From positions 60,708-124,707 of the forward strand of contig JAHFBP010000002.1 in the NCBI GenBank assembly GCA_023249975.1: 64,000 nt of DNA, written 5' to 3'. The DNA is from a bacterium (GTDB lineage Bacteria > Babelota > Babeliae > Babelales > GCA-2401785). The translations under genes were made by a program, and so were the position numbers. The notes under the pieces were generated by a model, which saw nothing but the letters and a program-made list of their open reading frames with translations, searched no databases and was not told where the DNA came from. The stretch's first letter is position 1. Each line of letters begins with the position of its first letter. Shown here in pieces: positions 32,142 to 42,700 of the stretch.

Positions 32142-32927
32142 CTACCCATTTTTCTCATTAAAACAGGTGTGGTAATATTCTATCAAAGCATCAATTGAAC
32201 CACTCATTTGCATCAAAACTGTCTCTGAAGGTATTTGTAATGGCCCTTCATTCAGTTCATGTGCTCTGATCTGGCTAGCAACTTCAATATGGCTCAGCAA
32301 TCCCCGTAATGATTGTTGTTCGTCATGCATTTCATTAACAACCATGACACCCATAACAGCACCACTGAGCTGTTCAACAGCTGTAACCAATCTGTTATAT
32401 TCCGAGTCGAATGCACTATCAATGTTATTAGAAAGATGAATTAACTTAATCCGGGCCGACAATGCCTTGAATGCATTTTTTACATACTGCTCTTGCACAA
32501 AAACATAATCGTATCCTCGCCATTTTTTAACAGGCGATGACGAAACCACTCCCGTAACAGTTCCAATACCGGCTACAATGGGTACGGCTATAAGATAGGC
32601 TATTTGAGACTTAAGGAGCTCAAAGAATGGAGTTGTTCGAAGTGCTGTTGCTTCACTTGCATCTGATTTGTTATGGTCAGATTTTTTTTCATCGGGACGC
32701 GTGTATTGCCAATAACCGGCGGCCACAGCGCCAACAAGCCCTGTCACCCCTAATATTTTAAATCGTGTGCGACGAGCCTTAACCTTGTGAGTAATTTTTT
32801 TTGCGCACGCATTGACCACAGAGGATCGGTATTCAATATATTCATGAGGCAAAACAGGCACATTCAATGCAACCAAGGCAACTATTGTTAAACAAAGTCG
32901 CTTGAGATTTGTATTAATATCTGCCAC
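32142..32927 (-). CDS. Membrane protein, unknown function
   Basis: About 261 residues. The start is uncertain: GTG 32927 is preferred because GGAG lies 6 nt upstream and it puts a hydrophobic segment (LCLTIVALVALNVPVLP) near the N-terminus; ATG 32945 is the alternative. Two further hydrophobic segments (FKILGVTGLVGAVAAGYW and IAYLIAVPIVAGIGTVTGVV) flank a Lys/Asp-rich loop. The C-terminal half is helical. It overlaps the upstream gene by 14 bp. Function unknown. Confidence 0.6.
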   Translation of the reverse strand: MADINTNLKRLCLTIVALVALNVPVLPHEYIEYRSSVVNACAKKITHKVKARRTRFKILGVTGLVGAVAAGYWQYTRPDEKKSDHNKSDASEATALRTTPFFELLKSQIAYLIAVPIVAGIGTVTGVVSSSPVKKWRGYDYVFVQEQYVKNAFKALSARIKLIHLSNNIDSAFDSEYNRLVTAVEQLSGAVMGVMVVNEMHDEQQSLRGLLSHIEVASQIRAHELNEGPLQIPSETVLMQMSGSIDALIEYYHTCFNEKNG

Positions 32928-34203
32928 CACCAACTCCTGCACCATAACCACCACCCATGCCACCATAACCACCACCAAGTGCGCCACCGCGTCGAGAATA
33001 TGATGAGGAATAACTACTGCTTTGCCGCGGCTGATCTTCATACGGATTGAGGATTATGCGCAATTCAGCAAATTCAGACTCAATAGTCGCGCAATAGGCC
33101 TCAATATAAGCACTGGCAGTGCGATCTAATTTGCCAGAGCTTTCTTCAAGGCTTATCAAGACACATTCAACTAAGCCTGCGATTTTAAACAAAACACGTT
33201 CAAGTGATTGCAATATTTTTTCATCATTGCTTGGCAACTGAGTGCTCAGTGACACGCCATCAACACTCAAAGCCTGCTCAACGGACAACTCGCGCTGTTC
33301 TTCAGGCTTGAGCTGATCATCAGGCAATGATTTTTTTGCAGGCGCAACAGAACGCTGAATGCGGAATTTATAGGCGTTGCGATATTTTTTAATTTCACTG
33401 AACAATGTCCCAATGCTCGCACGCGTGGTACACAGCAATGGCGAAATATCTTTTTTTTCATCAATTGGCTGTGCATCTGCTTCGGCCTCTTCCCCGTACG
33501 CCCGCGTTGCCGAGGCGCGCATGTTCATGGCCTTCATGGCATCAGTGTCACCACCAAAGGTAGCACCCAAACCACTAATGGTATTACTATACGACTCAAG
33601 CCGCATCGACCACCGATTCACTTCAGTTGATGATAACGGCGTTGCAAGGCCAAACCACCGCATCCAACTTGAAAACCAACCACCAATTGAACCAAAAACG
33701 CGTGACCAAAAGGGAATGAGTTGCTCATCAAGGCCTTTATTACAAGAATCAACTGTTTTGGCAAGAGCAATAAGCGCCATATATTTGCCAATATTTGCAC
33801 CTTGTTGCCATGCTGGCAATAAGGTCTCTTGACCGTCTGTAAACTTAGATAATTTGGGAAAGGGGAGCTTAGTTCCACTAAATTTATTAATAATATTTCG
33901 CAATCCATTACCATCGTGTGATTCTAATAACTGATCCAAGGCATTTTGGGCAGCTCTTTTTGTTTCATGACTCGCTTCATCTGATTGAATAATTTTTCGC
34001 AAACCATTAATTTTATCGACAAAATCAAATCTCACGATTCGACGAGAACCTCGAGAATCATAATTGCCATCACCATCATTTTCGTCTTCGTCATTGAAAC
34101 TATCAGTTTGATTATTACCCAAACCCATTGCTCTGACTGCAAAACACACATCATTATTCAGGCAAAAAATACCCAGTAACATCATTAACACTATTCGCTT
34201 CAT
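32914..34203 (-). CDS. Secreted protein with glycine-rich tail
   Basis: 429 residues. Signal peptide (KRIVLMMLLGIFCLNNDVCFA), an Asp/Asn-rich linker, a helical body with a tryptophan-rich stretch (GGWFSSWMRWFG) and a C-terminal tail of Ser/Tyr and Gly (GGGYGGMGGGYGAGVGGG). Gly/Tyr-rich tails are often sticky or surface-exposed. GGAGG precedes the ATG. It starts 25 bp after uvrA, so uvrA may be the first gene of this transcript. Confidence 0.65.
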   Translation of the reverse strand: MKRIVLMMLLGIFCLNNDVCFAVRAMGLGNNQTDSFNDEDENDGDGNYDSRGSRRIVRFDFVDKINGLRKIIQSDEASHETKRAAQNALDQLLESHDGNGLRNIINKFSGTKLPFPKLSKFTDGQETLLPAWQQGANIGKYMALIALAKTVDSCNKGLDEQLIPFWSRVFGSIGGWFSSWMRWFGLATPLSSTEVNRWSMRLESYSNTISGLGATFGGDTDAMKAMNMRASATRAYGEEAEADAQPIDEKKDISPLLCTTRASIGTLFSEIKKYRNAYKFRIQRSVAPAKKSLPDDQLKPEEQRELSVEQALSVDGVSLSTQLPSNDEKILQSLERVLFKIAGLVECVLISLEESSGKLDRTASAYIEAYCATIESEFAELRIILNPYEDQPRQSSSYSSSYSRRGGALGGGYGGMGGGYGAGVGGGRY

Positions 34204-34228
34204 ACAACCTCCATCGTCGTTTAAAAAT

Positions 34229-36775
34229 CTAAATTATTTTCTTTATTTTTTTGTTGGGAGAAATCACCTGCGCAAGATACTGCGCGGTATAACCTTTGCC
34301 GGATTTGGCAACAGCCTCAGGAGTCCCGTGAGCCACAATGTGGCCACCGTTTCGACCACCCTCAGGTCCTATATCAATCAAATAATCAACTGACTTAAGC
34401 ATATCAAGATTATGCTCAATGACCAATACGGTATTGCCTCTTTCCACCAATCGATTCAATACTTTTAATAATTTTTCAATATCGTCGCTGTGCAGGCCCG
34501 TTGTCGGCTCATCCAGAACATAAAGGGTATTTTTTCCCTGCTTGGCAAGCTCGTCCACCAATTTGATGCGCTGTGCTTCACCGCCGGACAAAGTACCCGA
34601 AGGCTGGCCAAGTGTAATATAGTCCAAGCCCACATCGCACAAGAGGTCTAAGCGACGGTGAATTGTTGGAAATGAATCAAAAAAGTCACGCGCTTCAATA
34701 ACCGACATACCCAAAATTTGAGAAATATTTTTACCCTTGAAGGTAATCTCAAGCGTTTGGCTGCTGTAACGTGTGCCTTTGCAGGATTTACACAACACCA
34801 AAACGTCTTCCAAAAAGTGCATAGAAACTTTGATGTGCCCTTCTCCGCGACACTCAAAGCAACGTCCATCAGGCACATTAAAGCTAAATCGTCCCGGAGC
34901 GTATCCGCGAGCCTGACTTTCTGGCAAACCGGCAAACAAGGCACGGATATCATCAAAAAAACCAAGGTATGTTGCAGGATTTGATCGAGACTGACGGCCA
35001 ATGGGACTTTGGTCAACAACAACCATTGAGCGGAGACTTTCAGCTCCTTCAAGCTCATTAAGCCCAACAGATCCTGAATATCCCAATGAATAATAATTTT
35101 TGAGCGCTGGAACCAATGTTTGAATAATCAAGCTACTTTTACCCGAACCTGAAACTCCCGAAAATGCAACAAAGACCCCGAGTGGAATTTCTACGTCAAT
35201 ATTTTTCAAATTATTGGTTGTCACGCCACGAACCGACAAAAAGCCCGTTGGTTTGCGACGTTTTTCAGGAATTGCAATAGCTCGACGGCCCGACAAAAAG
35301 GCACCACTGAGCGAATTGGGGTTTTTCATGAGCTCTGCAGGAGTTCCGCATGCAGTCACCTGGCCACCAAATTTTCCGGCAGCCGGCCCGATATCAATCA
35401 CATAATCAGCTTGGGCAATGGTATCCATGTCATGTTCGACCACAATTACCGTGTTGCCCTGATCGCGCAATCGCTTGAGCGTCGTGAGTAGCCGATCGTT
35501 ATCGCGCTGATGCAACCCAATACTCGGTTCATCCAAAATGTACAAAACGCCGGTAAGTGCTGACCCAATCTGAGTTGCCAACCGAATTCGTTGACCCTCC
35601 CCACCGGACAAACTGCGCACAGCTCGGCCAAGAGTGAGATAATCAAGTCCCACTTCGACCAAAAAGCCCAATCGGCTGGTAATTTCAGTCAACAGCGATT
35701 TGGCAATAAAACTTTGGTCTTCCGTGAGCGTCACTTGGTTGAAAAACTGAATTAACTGATCAAGTGACAAAAGGCAAAGTTGATAAATATTTTGGCCACC
35801 AACTTTGACTGAAAGCGCTTCTGGGCGCAAACGAGCACCATGGCACGCGCCACATTGTTGATAGCGCACATCGGCATAATCTTCGTCACTTTCGTAATAT
35901 TCAAAACCCAACCCATTACACTGGCGGCAGGCGCCAAGGGGCGAGTTGAATGAGAATAAGCGTGGCTCAAGTTCAGGCGCAGATCGCGCACATTTGAGGC
36001 ACACGCGAAGTGAGGAGTATAAATGATATTGGTTGTCGGCCGTAATAATTGCACACAAGCCTGCAGACAATTTGACCGCTTGTTCGGTAGCCTCATTAAT
36101 TCGGGCCATGTCAGTGTCACTTTGTTCAACTTCAATGCGGTCGACAATAGTAAATAAGGTGTGTTGATAAGTTTTTTTCAGGTCAAGGGTGTCAACTTCA
36201 AAATCGGTACGAAGTTTGACGATCATGCCATCAATCCAAAACCGATTGTAACCCTTGAGAACAAGAGCTAAAAGCTCATTTTTAAATTCACCCTTTTTGG
36301 CAATGGCAATTGGGGCACCAATCATCACGGTCTGGTCGGAAAATTTTTTTTGAATCATTTGAGCAATGCACTCGGCCGAAACTTGCTCAATGGCCTGATC
36401 GCAAGAAGAGCAATGAGGAACACCCACGCGCGCAAAAAGAACACGTAAATAGTCATAAATTTCGGTTACGGTACCCACCGTTGAACGGGGATTGAAGCCC
36501 ACGGTTTTTTGCTCAATGGCAATGGCGGGACACAAACCTTCAATTTTGTCCACATCAGGACGCTTGGAAACACCCAGAAACTGCCGCGCGTATGACGAAA
36601 GAGATTCAACATAGCGGCGCTTACCTTCTGCATACAAGGTATCGAGCGCCAAAGAACTTTTGCCTGATCCAGACGGACCAGTAATAACCGTCAGAGTTCC
36701 TTTTGGGATCGTTACATCAACCGACTTTAGGTTATGCTCACGAGCCCCTTTGACACTGATAAAGTCCTTTTTCAC
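34229..36775 (-). CDS. uvrA: Excinuclease ABC subunit A, short form without the insertion domain
   Basis: 848 residues; typical UvrA has about 940. It scans DNA for lesions with UvrB. Two ABC ATPase halves: Walker A GPSGSGKSS (about 33) and GVSGSGKSS (about 535), signatures LSGGEGQRIRLA and LSGGEAQRIKLV, Walker B LDEPSIGLH and LDEPTTGLH. Zinc cysteines are present (CLKC/CRQC, CGAC, CFEC/CKSC) and so is the UvrB-binding region. Between CRQCNGLG and CGACHGARL only about 20 residues are found, where E. coli UvrA has roughly 100; the insertion domain used in damage recognition is therefore missing. The start is GTG with GGAG 7 nt upstream. Confidence 0.93.
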   Translation of the reverse strand: MKKDFISVKGAREHNLKSVDVTIPKGTLTVITGPSGSGKSSLALDTLYAEGKRRYVESLSSYARQFLGVSKRPDVDKIEGLCPAIAIEQKTVGFNPRSTVGTVTEIYDYLRVLFARVGVPHCSSCDQAIEQVSAECIAQMIQKKFSDQTVMIGAPIAIAKKGEFKNELLALVLKGYNRFWIDGMIVKLRTDFEVDTLDLKKTYQHTLFTIVDRIEVEQSDTDMARINEATEQAVKLSAGLCAIITADNQYHLYSSLRVCLKCARSAPELEPRLFSFNSPLGACRQCNGLGFEYYESDEDYADVRYQQCGACHGARLRPEALSVKVGGQNIYQLCLLSLDQLIQFFNQVTLTEDQSFIAKSLLTEITSRLGFLVEVGLDYLTLGRAVRSLSGGEGQRIRLATQIGSALTGVLYILDEPSIGLHQRDNDRLLTTLKRLRDQGNTVIVVEHDMDTIAQADYVIDIGPAAGKFGGQVTACGTPAELMKNPNSLSGAFLSGRRAIAIPEKRRKPTGFLSVRGVTTNNLKNIDVEIPLGVFVAFSGVSGSGKSSLIIQTLVPALKNYYSLGYSGSVGLNELEGAESLRSMVVVDQSPIGRQSRSNPATYLGFFDDIRALFAGLPESQARGYAPGRFSFNVPDGRCFECRGEGHIKVSMHFLEDVLVLCKSCKGTRYSSQTLEITFKGKNISQILGMSVIEARDFFDSFPTIHRRLDLLCDVGLDYITLGQPSGTLSGGEAQRIKLVDELAKQGKNTLYVLDEPTTGLHSDDIEKLLKVLNRLVERGNTVLVIEHNLDMLKSVDYLIDIGPEGGRNGGHIVAHGTPEAVAKSGKGYTAQYLAQVISPNKKIKKII

Positions 36776-36969
36776 TCATACTCTCCAAGCATTATGCGAT
36801 TTCAACGATGTTTTTAGCTTACTTGGATGGGCCAATACCAGCAAATATGACTCAAAAAGGCCTGTATTTTACATAAAAACGACCCTTTTGTTTCATTGGA
36901 GATTTTAATGAAACCCCAAATTTGGCAAAAAAGCCGTGATTTAAAGAAAAATCTCAATAAGTCTTAGCT

Positions 36970-38037
36970 TTATTCAGGTTGTGGCAGCTCTTGAGGAATA
37001 TCGGCTTGGTCACCCGCACCTGGCACTTCCTCCTGAAGCTCTTTCCTAGCAAGCTTATTCCGCCTATTTTTAATAAGCTTGTAAGCTCCAGCAGCAAAAG
37101 CTGTTCCACCTGCAGCGGCTGCAACATTACGCAAAGTATGAGATTGTTGTTCTGCCGGAGGTCGGATAACAGCCGGAGCATCCGTTGCAGCTTCCGCTAT
37201 TTTTCCTGAAATATCCTTAAAAAGGTCTGCCATTTCGGTGCAACCTTGAGCACTCGTCCTTGCTCGTATTTCTGCAACAATTCGATTTAAAAGTTGATCA
37301 ATAAAAGCATAACTGCTGAATAAATACGTCCCAAAATCGATACCTTTGCTTCCCGCTGAAGGCTTTAATTCCTCAGCTATCTCAGGAATAATTATCTGTC
37401 CTGGGATGCTTTCACCACTCCGCACAGCAAGTCCGCGTAGTCGATTTGAAATCTCCATAAAAACATTCGTTGCATCCTCAAGTGCTGCCCGACTTCTTTT
37501 AACGGTCACATAGGAATACTCTCCCTTCTCGGTCTGTGGACCATATGATTGAACCTCTTTGAATATCACAGGATAAGTTGCTTGATCGACAATTTGCTTG
37601 TAAGCCCAGCCCTTACCAAGAAATAGCACCGTATTGATAGCTTTACCGGTCGCAGCACCAACAATTCTCGTTTGCCCCATAAAACTTCCAATCCGTTGCC
37701 ACAAACCTGGAGCAGGCATTGACGTAGATGCCTCTGGTGCATCCAAGGCCTCCCCTGCTTGAGCATTTGGCTCAGGATCAACCTCCTCAGAAAATAGATC
37801 GTCAGCCCCTTCCCCCTGCTCTACTTCAGCTGGTTGCGATGCCGCGGGAAGATTTTCAACTGTGGCTGCTGGAGCTGGTGCCGCTGCAGGCGTACCTTGA
37901 AAATACGAATAAGCATATGGGTTGAAATAAGATGCCGCATAACCAAGTCTCGATTGCTCACTAGCCTTGGATATTGAGCCAGTGATCAAAAATAATAGCA
38001 GGGTAAAAATTGTGCGATTTTTTAAGAAAAAATTCAC
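36970..38037 (-). CDS. Secreted proline/alanine-rich protein with C-terminal hydrophobic segment
   Basis: About 355 residues. GTG 38037 is preferred as start because GGAG lies 9 nt upstream and a signal peptide follows (FFLKNRTIFTLLLFLITGSISKA); ATG 38052 adds five residues. A Pro/Ala/Glu-rich linker (about 45-110) leads to a helical domain. Near the C-terminus an Ala/Gly span (VAAAAGGTAFAAGAYKLI) and a basic patch (KNRRNKLARKE) look like a membrane anchor. It is separated from uvrA by 194 bp, which hold a weak 8-bp hairpin (36890-36914). Function unknown. Confidence 0.6.
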   Translation of the reverse strand: MNFFLKNRTIFTLLLFLITGSISKASEQSRLGYAASYFNPYAYSYFQGTPAAAPAPAATVENLPAASQPAEVEQGEGADDLFSEEVDPEPNAQAGEALDAPEASTSMPAPGLWQRIGSFMGQTRIVGAATGKAINTVLFLGKGWAYKQIVDQATYPVIFKEVQSYGPQTEKGEYSYVTVKRSRAALEDATNVFMEISNRLRGLAVRSGESIPGQIIIPEIAEELKPSAGSKGIDFGTYLFSSYAFIDQLLNRIVAEIRARTSAQGCTEMADLFKDISGKIAEAATDAPAVIRPPAEQQSHTLRNVAAAAGGTAFAAGAYKLIKNRRNKLARKELQEEVPGAGDQADIPQELPQPE

Positions 38038-38147
38038 GATATCGTACTCCATGTGAGTATCTTTTCGATAATCTCATGCTACAAATCCAACCGCTGATTT
38101 GTAAATTAAACACAGTTTTTGAGCGGCGAACTGGATAAATTCTAGAT

Positions 38148-39641
38148 TTAGAACGAACTGGTAAATCCGCCCTGAATCATCATGGTTTTCAGGTTACGGC
38201 GACCGCCGATGGTCAGCGACGCTCCCGCAAAGGCTTGCACTGTGTCACGAAATCGGTAACGATAAACCGCGCTGATCATGTGGCTTGCCTGAAAGGTGTT
38301 TTTTTCAAGTTGAAGACGATCATAATTGGTATCAAAGTTACTTGAGCCGATCTTGTCCTCACTTTTTGCCCACAAATCATAAAAGACATCCAATTGCGCT
38401 TCACGGAACAATAATCTATTGAAAACGTTCCCAAACCTGATGCCTATTTCTGGCCCTCTGCGAAGATTGACCAGGCGAACTTCATCACCAAATTGAGCAA
38501 TAGTGGAATCGGGGTCGCTCACTGCCGCATTTCCCGTGTAATTAAAGCTGGAATGCGAAGTGCTGGGGGCAGCCCTGTTGACCGATAAATTTTCCTCAGC
38601 TTCAAAGAATAACATATCGTCGATTCGCACTTTGCGCGTTGTGTTTGATTTGGCAACGGTAAATGTACGGGCGACACGCCGCGAGAGCAAGGTCGTTGGA
38701 GAATATCTGAAATAACAGAGCAAGTGTGGATTGAAATAATGTTCAACATTCCACATGAATCCAACAAATACCCCAAAAGTTGTGGCTCCTTCATTGCCTA
38801 AATCAACCGGTAACATTTTTTGAAGATTTTGAGGATGGGGTGAGGGAAATACCATGTGTGCGCCAATTCTACCAGAACTGACGGAAGCAACATCGATGGG
38901 TGCATTGATAGAAAGTGTAACGGCCCCAATGCCAAAACGCTCATCACGCAGATCATGATCCATTTTTTTGTGCGTCAAAATATCTTCAAAAAATCCTCGC
39001 AATCCATTGGAATACACCGCCGAAAAAGGATTGGGTGGAATAAGTTGAGCGGTCACCGAAGGCGTAAATGCATCAGTTTCACGGGTAAGTTCACACACCT
39101 TGCGCATAATCGGAACCTCTATGCCCACATGAAACGCATCTTCCCAAAATGAACGGGCATAGCGAATTTGAGTCCCAAATGATTTGACATCTGCGCTGAA
39201 CAACAAATTTTCATTGGCGATAGTGGCAAGATAGCTGGTTGGCGTAATTTGCGTTGTTCCATTGTCCGGAGTTTCGATCACACGACCATCATTAAGCAAT
39301 CGACTGAGAATTAAAAAATCACTGATTTTAAATGTGTCGTTATTCCAAAAATGTATAATCCCATCCTTAGCCTGCCCATCTTCAGAAAATGAATCTCCGG
39401 CTGTTTCGTAAAATGGATCGAATGAAACATATGATGATGTTTTTATAATTCGAGCAAACAATGGCCACTCAGGAATGACATCACTGGTTACCCCATGACG
39501 TTTTTTCACCAAAGGTGCATCATATTTGTTGGTTGTGTATTTTCTTTTTGGATCATTATAGGCAACATGTGATGTAGCCGTAACCCTCACAGCCAGCATG
39601 CAACTCAATATTAACAACGCTATGACACGGACAAGTTTCAT
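38148..39641 (-). CDS. Outer-membrane beta-barrel candidate paired with a beta-helix protein
   Basis: About 497 residues from ATG 39641 at the signal peptide (KLVRVIALLILSCMLAVRVTA); longer starts at 39656 and 39686 are possible. The chain is beta-rich with many alternating segments (for example DAFHVGIEVPIMRKV, FGVFVGFMWNV) and ends in GGFTSSF, an aromatic terminus typical of outer-membrane barrels. It lies 95 bp behind the 1219-residue beta-helix gene on the same strand, which suggests a surface system of exported fibre plus barrel. No named family recognised. Confidence 0.65.
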   Translation of the reverse strand: MKLVRVIALLILSCMLAVRVTATSHVAYNDPKRKYTTNKYDAPLVKKRHGVTSDVIPEWPLFARIIKTSSYVSFDPFYETAGDSFSEDGQAKDGIIHFWNNDTFKISDFLILSRLLNDGRVIETPDNGTTQITPTSYLATIANENLLFSADVKSFGTQIRYARSFWEDAFHVGIEVPIMRKVCELTRETDAFTPSVTAQLIPPNPFSAVYSNGLRGFFEDILTHKKMDHDLRDERFGIGAVTLSINAPIDVASVSSGRIGAHMVFPSPHPQNLQKMLPVDLGNEGATTFGVFVGFMWNVEHYFNPHLLCYFRYSPTTLLSRRVARTFTVAKSNTTRKVRIDDMLFFEAEENLSVNRAAPSTSHSSFNYTGNAAVSDPDSTIAQFGDEVRLVNLRRGPEIGIRFGNVFNRLLFREAQLDVFYDLWAKSEDKIGSSNFDTNYDRLQLEKNTFQASHMISAVYRYRFRDTVQAFAGASLTIGGRRNLKTMMIQGGFTSSF

Positions 39642-39736
39642 CGGCTTTTGCCCCATCTCTGACCACCTCTCCGCACATTGCCTCACATCATAGCGATGAC
39701 TGTATTATTTGCAAATACCCGTGATTTTCTCCGCAA

Positions 39737-42700
39737 CTAAAAGAAGGTGATCACCCTTCCATCTGGCTGAATTTTAAATTGTTGGCCATTTGCTTTTTTC
39801 CCAAAAACATTGCCGTTCACCGCACTTTCCGACACCAAGGTATCCCCAGGTTGCAACACAACAGTCACACCCCGCGAGGTCAAGACTTTATGAACACCCT
39901 GTTGATCAATATAATCTGTTGCAAGAATGAGAGATGGCGTGAAGTTGGCAAGCTTTCTGGCAAGATTAATATTAAGTTTGTCTTTGGCGACAAACGTATT
40001 GTTTTGTATTTGCGCAACAAATGTCGACCCTGTCGTTGACCCACTGAGAAATTCAACACTTCCGCCATTGATCATCAATCCATTCAAATTATCCCAAAAG
40101 ATGGGAACTATGGTTTGCGGATTATTGAAAATATCTTTATTGTCCCCAAATGAAATTTTGCCTCCAGAAGTCACCTCAATTGAAGCATCAGTTTGGAAAT
40201 TGAATGTATTAACAAATCCATTGGTTTGAAACGCTCCCAGCCGACTTAATTGCAACAAGCCTCCATCACCTATTCTGAGCCGAGATTCTCGATCAAATTC
40301 AACATTAAAAAAGCCGTCTGAAAACGAAATAACTGACTGTGGAGCATGGTCTGCCGCAATTCCCTTTTCAAGATAAGCCCGTACAACTCCCTTGCGTTCA
40401 ACAATAAGATCAAAGAAATCCTGGTCGGTCTGTCCAATGCGCAGCCGGCCATCATTTACCACAATTTCGCCTTGATTTTGCACCCGAACAATGCCACTTC
40501 CCGTAAAATCGAGCCGTGAATGATCTGATAATTCCAAGCGCGCCAAATCCTTCACCACAAGTTCAGGCCGCGCATCATTGAAAGTTGCAGCCGCCCGCGT
40601 TGCTGTGCCCCCCGAAGGGTTATATGAAGACTGAGAGCGAAGTACAGGACCTCCAAATGTAATAATCGATCCGTTGGAAAACTTAACAACCCCGTCACCT
40701 TTAAACGTCAAAACACTGCTTTGCGGAATATTAAGCCCATACGAAACTTGTGCATCAGTCGTCCAATCAAAGAACTGCCCTGCAAATGGTGATCCAAACT
40801 GAAGCGTCATGCCGTTATTCATTTCAATGGTCAGCTCAGAATTTTCAGCCATATCAATTTCACCCAAGAAACTAAAATCACTACTCAACACCATTTTATT
40901 GCCAGGACCTGTAATATAGATCTTGTCAGTTCCCTTGATCCCATCAAATGTATCGTCACTTGCTTGGACCAATGTTGTTGGAAGCCGAACTGGCAACACG
41001 GCAAGTGGTCGTCCACGACGCTGCTCAAATCCTGCATTTCCCGTCAGATGCACAGAAAACGGCGATGAACGAGAAGTTGCATATCCAAAAATTTTCCCCG
41101 AATCTTCGATTCTAAAATCACCTTTGGCGCTCGAAAGTGCCAACTGATGACGCACACGGCCATGCGGGATAGGAATACTGAAAACCCTGCCTCCTGATCG
41201 CGTTTCTTGTTCAAGTCCTTCAATGTAGGCCTCGTGCAACTTTCGAGCTATGGGGTAAATTTTATCTGCCCGAGAAAGTTGATAGGCTGTAGTTGGACCT
41301 GCACACAACGAATCAAATGTATGGGGAATTGCCTTGATTAATGAGATTTCTATGGGGTTTAACAAGTTGTCACTGGTAAGCAACAACCCAGATTCCAAGG
41401 CAAAATTAGCCCCCGTTTGATTAATCGGGAAATTATTAATGTTGACCTGATGTCCGCCAATAAAAGACTTGTCACGAGCCTCAATTGAATTTGCGCCCAA
41501 ATTATTCACCGCAACAATGGCGTCTTGAAATACCATTCCAGCTAGCCCCGAAGCTGACCGTAAAACAGCAAAATTATTTCCAAAATTAACGGAAGGCACC
41601 TCAACAATTCGAGGCAACGCAAAGCTCACATTCAAGACATTTGTGGGAGCATCTCCAAACAACAAAGTTCCACTGAGAGTAATATTCGTGTCAAGCAATC
41701 GAATTCCCGCATGAGGCCCCTCCACCAAAATGTTGGTATTGTTACTTTGAGCAATATTAATCACACTCGTGCCCAGCAATGCGATTGAGCCAATGAGGGC
41801 ACCTGTAATACCTTGATCAATATTCTCAAGACCTTCAAGTTCAATATCTTCAAGTACTAGTGAATTGGAGCCAATTCCAAAGAAAAAAGTTAATGATTGC
41901 GGAGCAATGGTCAATTTTTTTCGACCACCGACTCCTTTGATATAACACACATCACGTGTGCCCGTCATGACAATGTTTCCCGTTAAGAAAGCAACGTCTT
42001 CCCTCAATTCTATCTCAACACCTTGACCCAAGGCCAAAGTTGCATCGGCAGCAATACTAAAGGTACTATTACTAATATTTTTCAACCCCAAGTTGTCCAC
42101 AGAAAGCGTTTTTCCAAACGGAATAATAAATTGCGCAGCTCCTGTTGGGGAAGCGGTAATCACTGAACCATTTCCCGAAATATGTGTGTCCTCAATTAAT
42201 CTCACAACACGACGTGGATCGAGTAACATACTTTCCATAAGGGGAATCTCGCCTTTAACTTGTTCGGCCAACAAGAAGCGTTTTGGCAACGTATTAATTT
42301 GATTTTGATCTGTGATTTCACGCAAAGTACTCGTGCCAATGTATGACAAAAAGCCATCATGTCCACCAATCATCCCGAAGAATGGTGAATCACCCCCTGA
42401 TGTTCGATCAAGCCATAATGCGCCATCAATCGTTAATGTTGCAATTCCATCAAAATCAAGATTATTGGCTCCCAGCAAAAAGGTACTCACCCCTTCGACA
42501 TACATTCCGCCTTCTGTCATCGTAAAATGATCTTCAAGTTGCATGGTTGAATTTACAAAACGTATCTCAGTGTTATTGCCCAATACCAATGTTCCGTTCG
42601 TTACGTTGCGCATCGTTACGTTATTAAGCAAAATATGCGAATTGTCTGGGGCTTTGATTTTTCCATTGTTTTTCAAAAGCAACAAATATCCTGATCCTGA

